From positions 1 to 64,000 of the forward strand of contig NZ_JANYGQ010000036.1 of the NCBI RefSeq assembly GCF_025359345.1: a stretch of DNA of 64,000 bases. The letters are read 5' to 3'. The notes below the pieces were generated by a model, which had not been told where the DNA came from, did not search any database, and saw nothing but the letters and a program-made list of their open reading frames with translations. Positions 63,856 to 64,000 of the stretch are shown piece by piece. Within the stretch, counting starts at the first letter, position 1; each line of letters starts with the position of its first letter. A program made the translations under genes and the position numbers. This DNA comes from Mucilaginibacter sp. GTDB lineage: Bacteria; Bacteroidota; Bacteroidia; Sphingobacteriales; Sphingobacteriaceae.

Positions 63856-64000
63856 TTTCCCGGGTTTTAATAAAACTTTCACTATCCGTTAAATATTGGG
63901 CATTTTCTGCCAGGCTATCAGTCACGGCTAAACCTTTGGTAATTTGTATCTCATTCCCGTTTATTATTCCTGTACTCACCTGGCGGGCTTTAAATAACTG
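63845..64000 (-). CDS. C-terminal fragment of a second efflux periplasmic adaptor (runs off window)
   Basis: The frame entering from the right edge encodes 51 residues: QLFKARQVSTGIINGNEIQI, then TKGLAVTDSLAENAQYLTDSES and FIKTRENEK before TAA at 63847-63845. The pattern of V-x-TG, ITKGL and YLTDSESFIK matches the membrane-proximal C-terminus of CusB/CzcB-type adaptors (compare VTNGAYLLNSEAIFK in the neighbouring gene). So two adaptors are encoded in tandem. The gene overlaps the next start by 11 bp. Its N-terminus and exact subfamily are outside the window. Confidence 0.75.
   Translation of the reverse strand, partial: QLFKARQVSTGIINGNEIQITKGLAVTDSLAENAQYLTDSESFIKTRENEK

Noticed and set aside
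1-64000. CRISPR arrays, tRNA or rRNA genes, prophage or IS transposases
   Set aside because: No regularly spaced identical repeats, no cloverleaf or rRNA-like sequence and no transposase or integrase motifs were recognised. The repeats seen are dispersed palindromes.

Overview
The window looks like chromosomal DNA from a Bacteroidota bacterium of the family Sphingobacteriaceae, probably close to Mucilaginibacter. This is inferred from gene families, not from a search. The signs are DUF4249 lipoproteins beside a TonB receptor with an STN domain, LytS/LytTR regulators, MacB-like permeases of about 800 residues, promoter boxes of the TAnnTTTG type, and few recognisable Shine-Dalgarno sequences.

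Layout. Positions 1-3743 (+) hold gnd (5' end outside the window), zwf and pgl, the oxidative pentose phosphate pathway. Positions 3871-5873 (-) hold a GH88 unsaturated glucuronyl hydrolase translationally coupled to a DUF4350 protein. Positions 5987-15475 (-) form an outer-membrane operon: a secreted unknown, a TonB-dependent receptor, three DUF4249 lipoproteins and an MG2/plug-like protein. Positions 15700-15861 (+) encode a tiny secreted His/Lys/Arg-rich peptide. Positions 15920-20688 (-) are the conserved rimP-nusA-infB operon. A lipoprotein follows at 20882-21301.

The outstanding part is 21534-59893. It carries seven same-strand genes (called A to G here), each encoding about 1205-1223 residues. 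Each protein has a multi-TM plus AraC-type HTH head of about 410 residues fused in frame to a complete MacB/FtsX permease of about 800 residues. All seven start with TTG. All have the same promoter-proximal segment 28 bp upstream and a 30-bp dyad element beginning 86-88 bp upstream of the start. A decayed eighth copy (H) keeps its first codons, promoter and dyad, and a 21-bp 3' scrap of another copy lies upstream of B. The heads and linkers are strongly conserved, while the permease bodies fall into three groups (A/D/E, B/G, C/F). No ABC ATPase is encoded in the window. I know of no characterised system with this architecture. I infer an expanding and decaying array of membrane-bound regulators fused to peptide or lipid permeases, probably sensing their substrate and acting on shared operators.

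Genes between the copies: A to B holds a secreted TonB_C-like/beta-propeller protein, a TPR protein, a small conserved protein and a secreted subtilase. B to C holds a triple-rhodanese protein with a half-size TauE/SafE exporter, a LytS/LytTR two-component pair and a lipoprotein.

The right end (60015-64000, -) has a GT-C-like membrane protein, a Cys/His-rich secreted protein and a CusB-like metal efflux adaptor coupled to the tail of a second adaptor. Several dispersed palindromic repeats and intrinsic terminators lie between transcription units.
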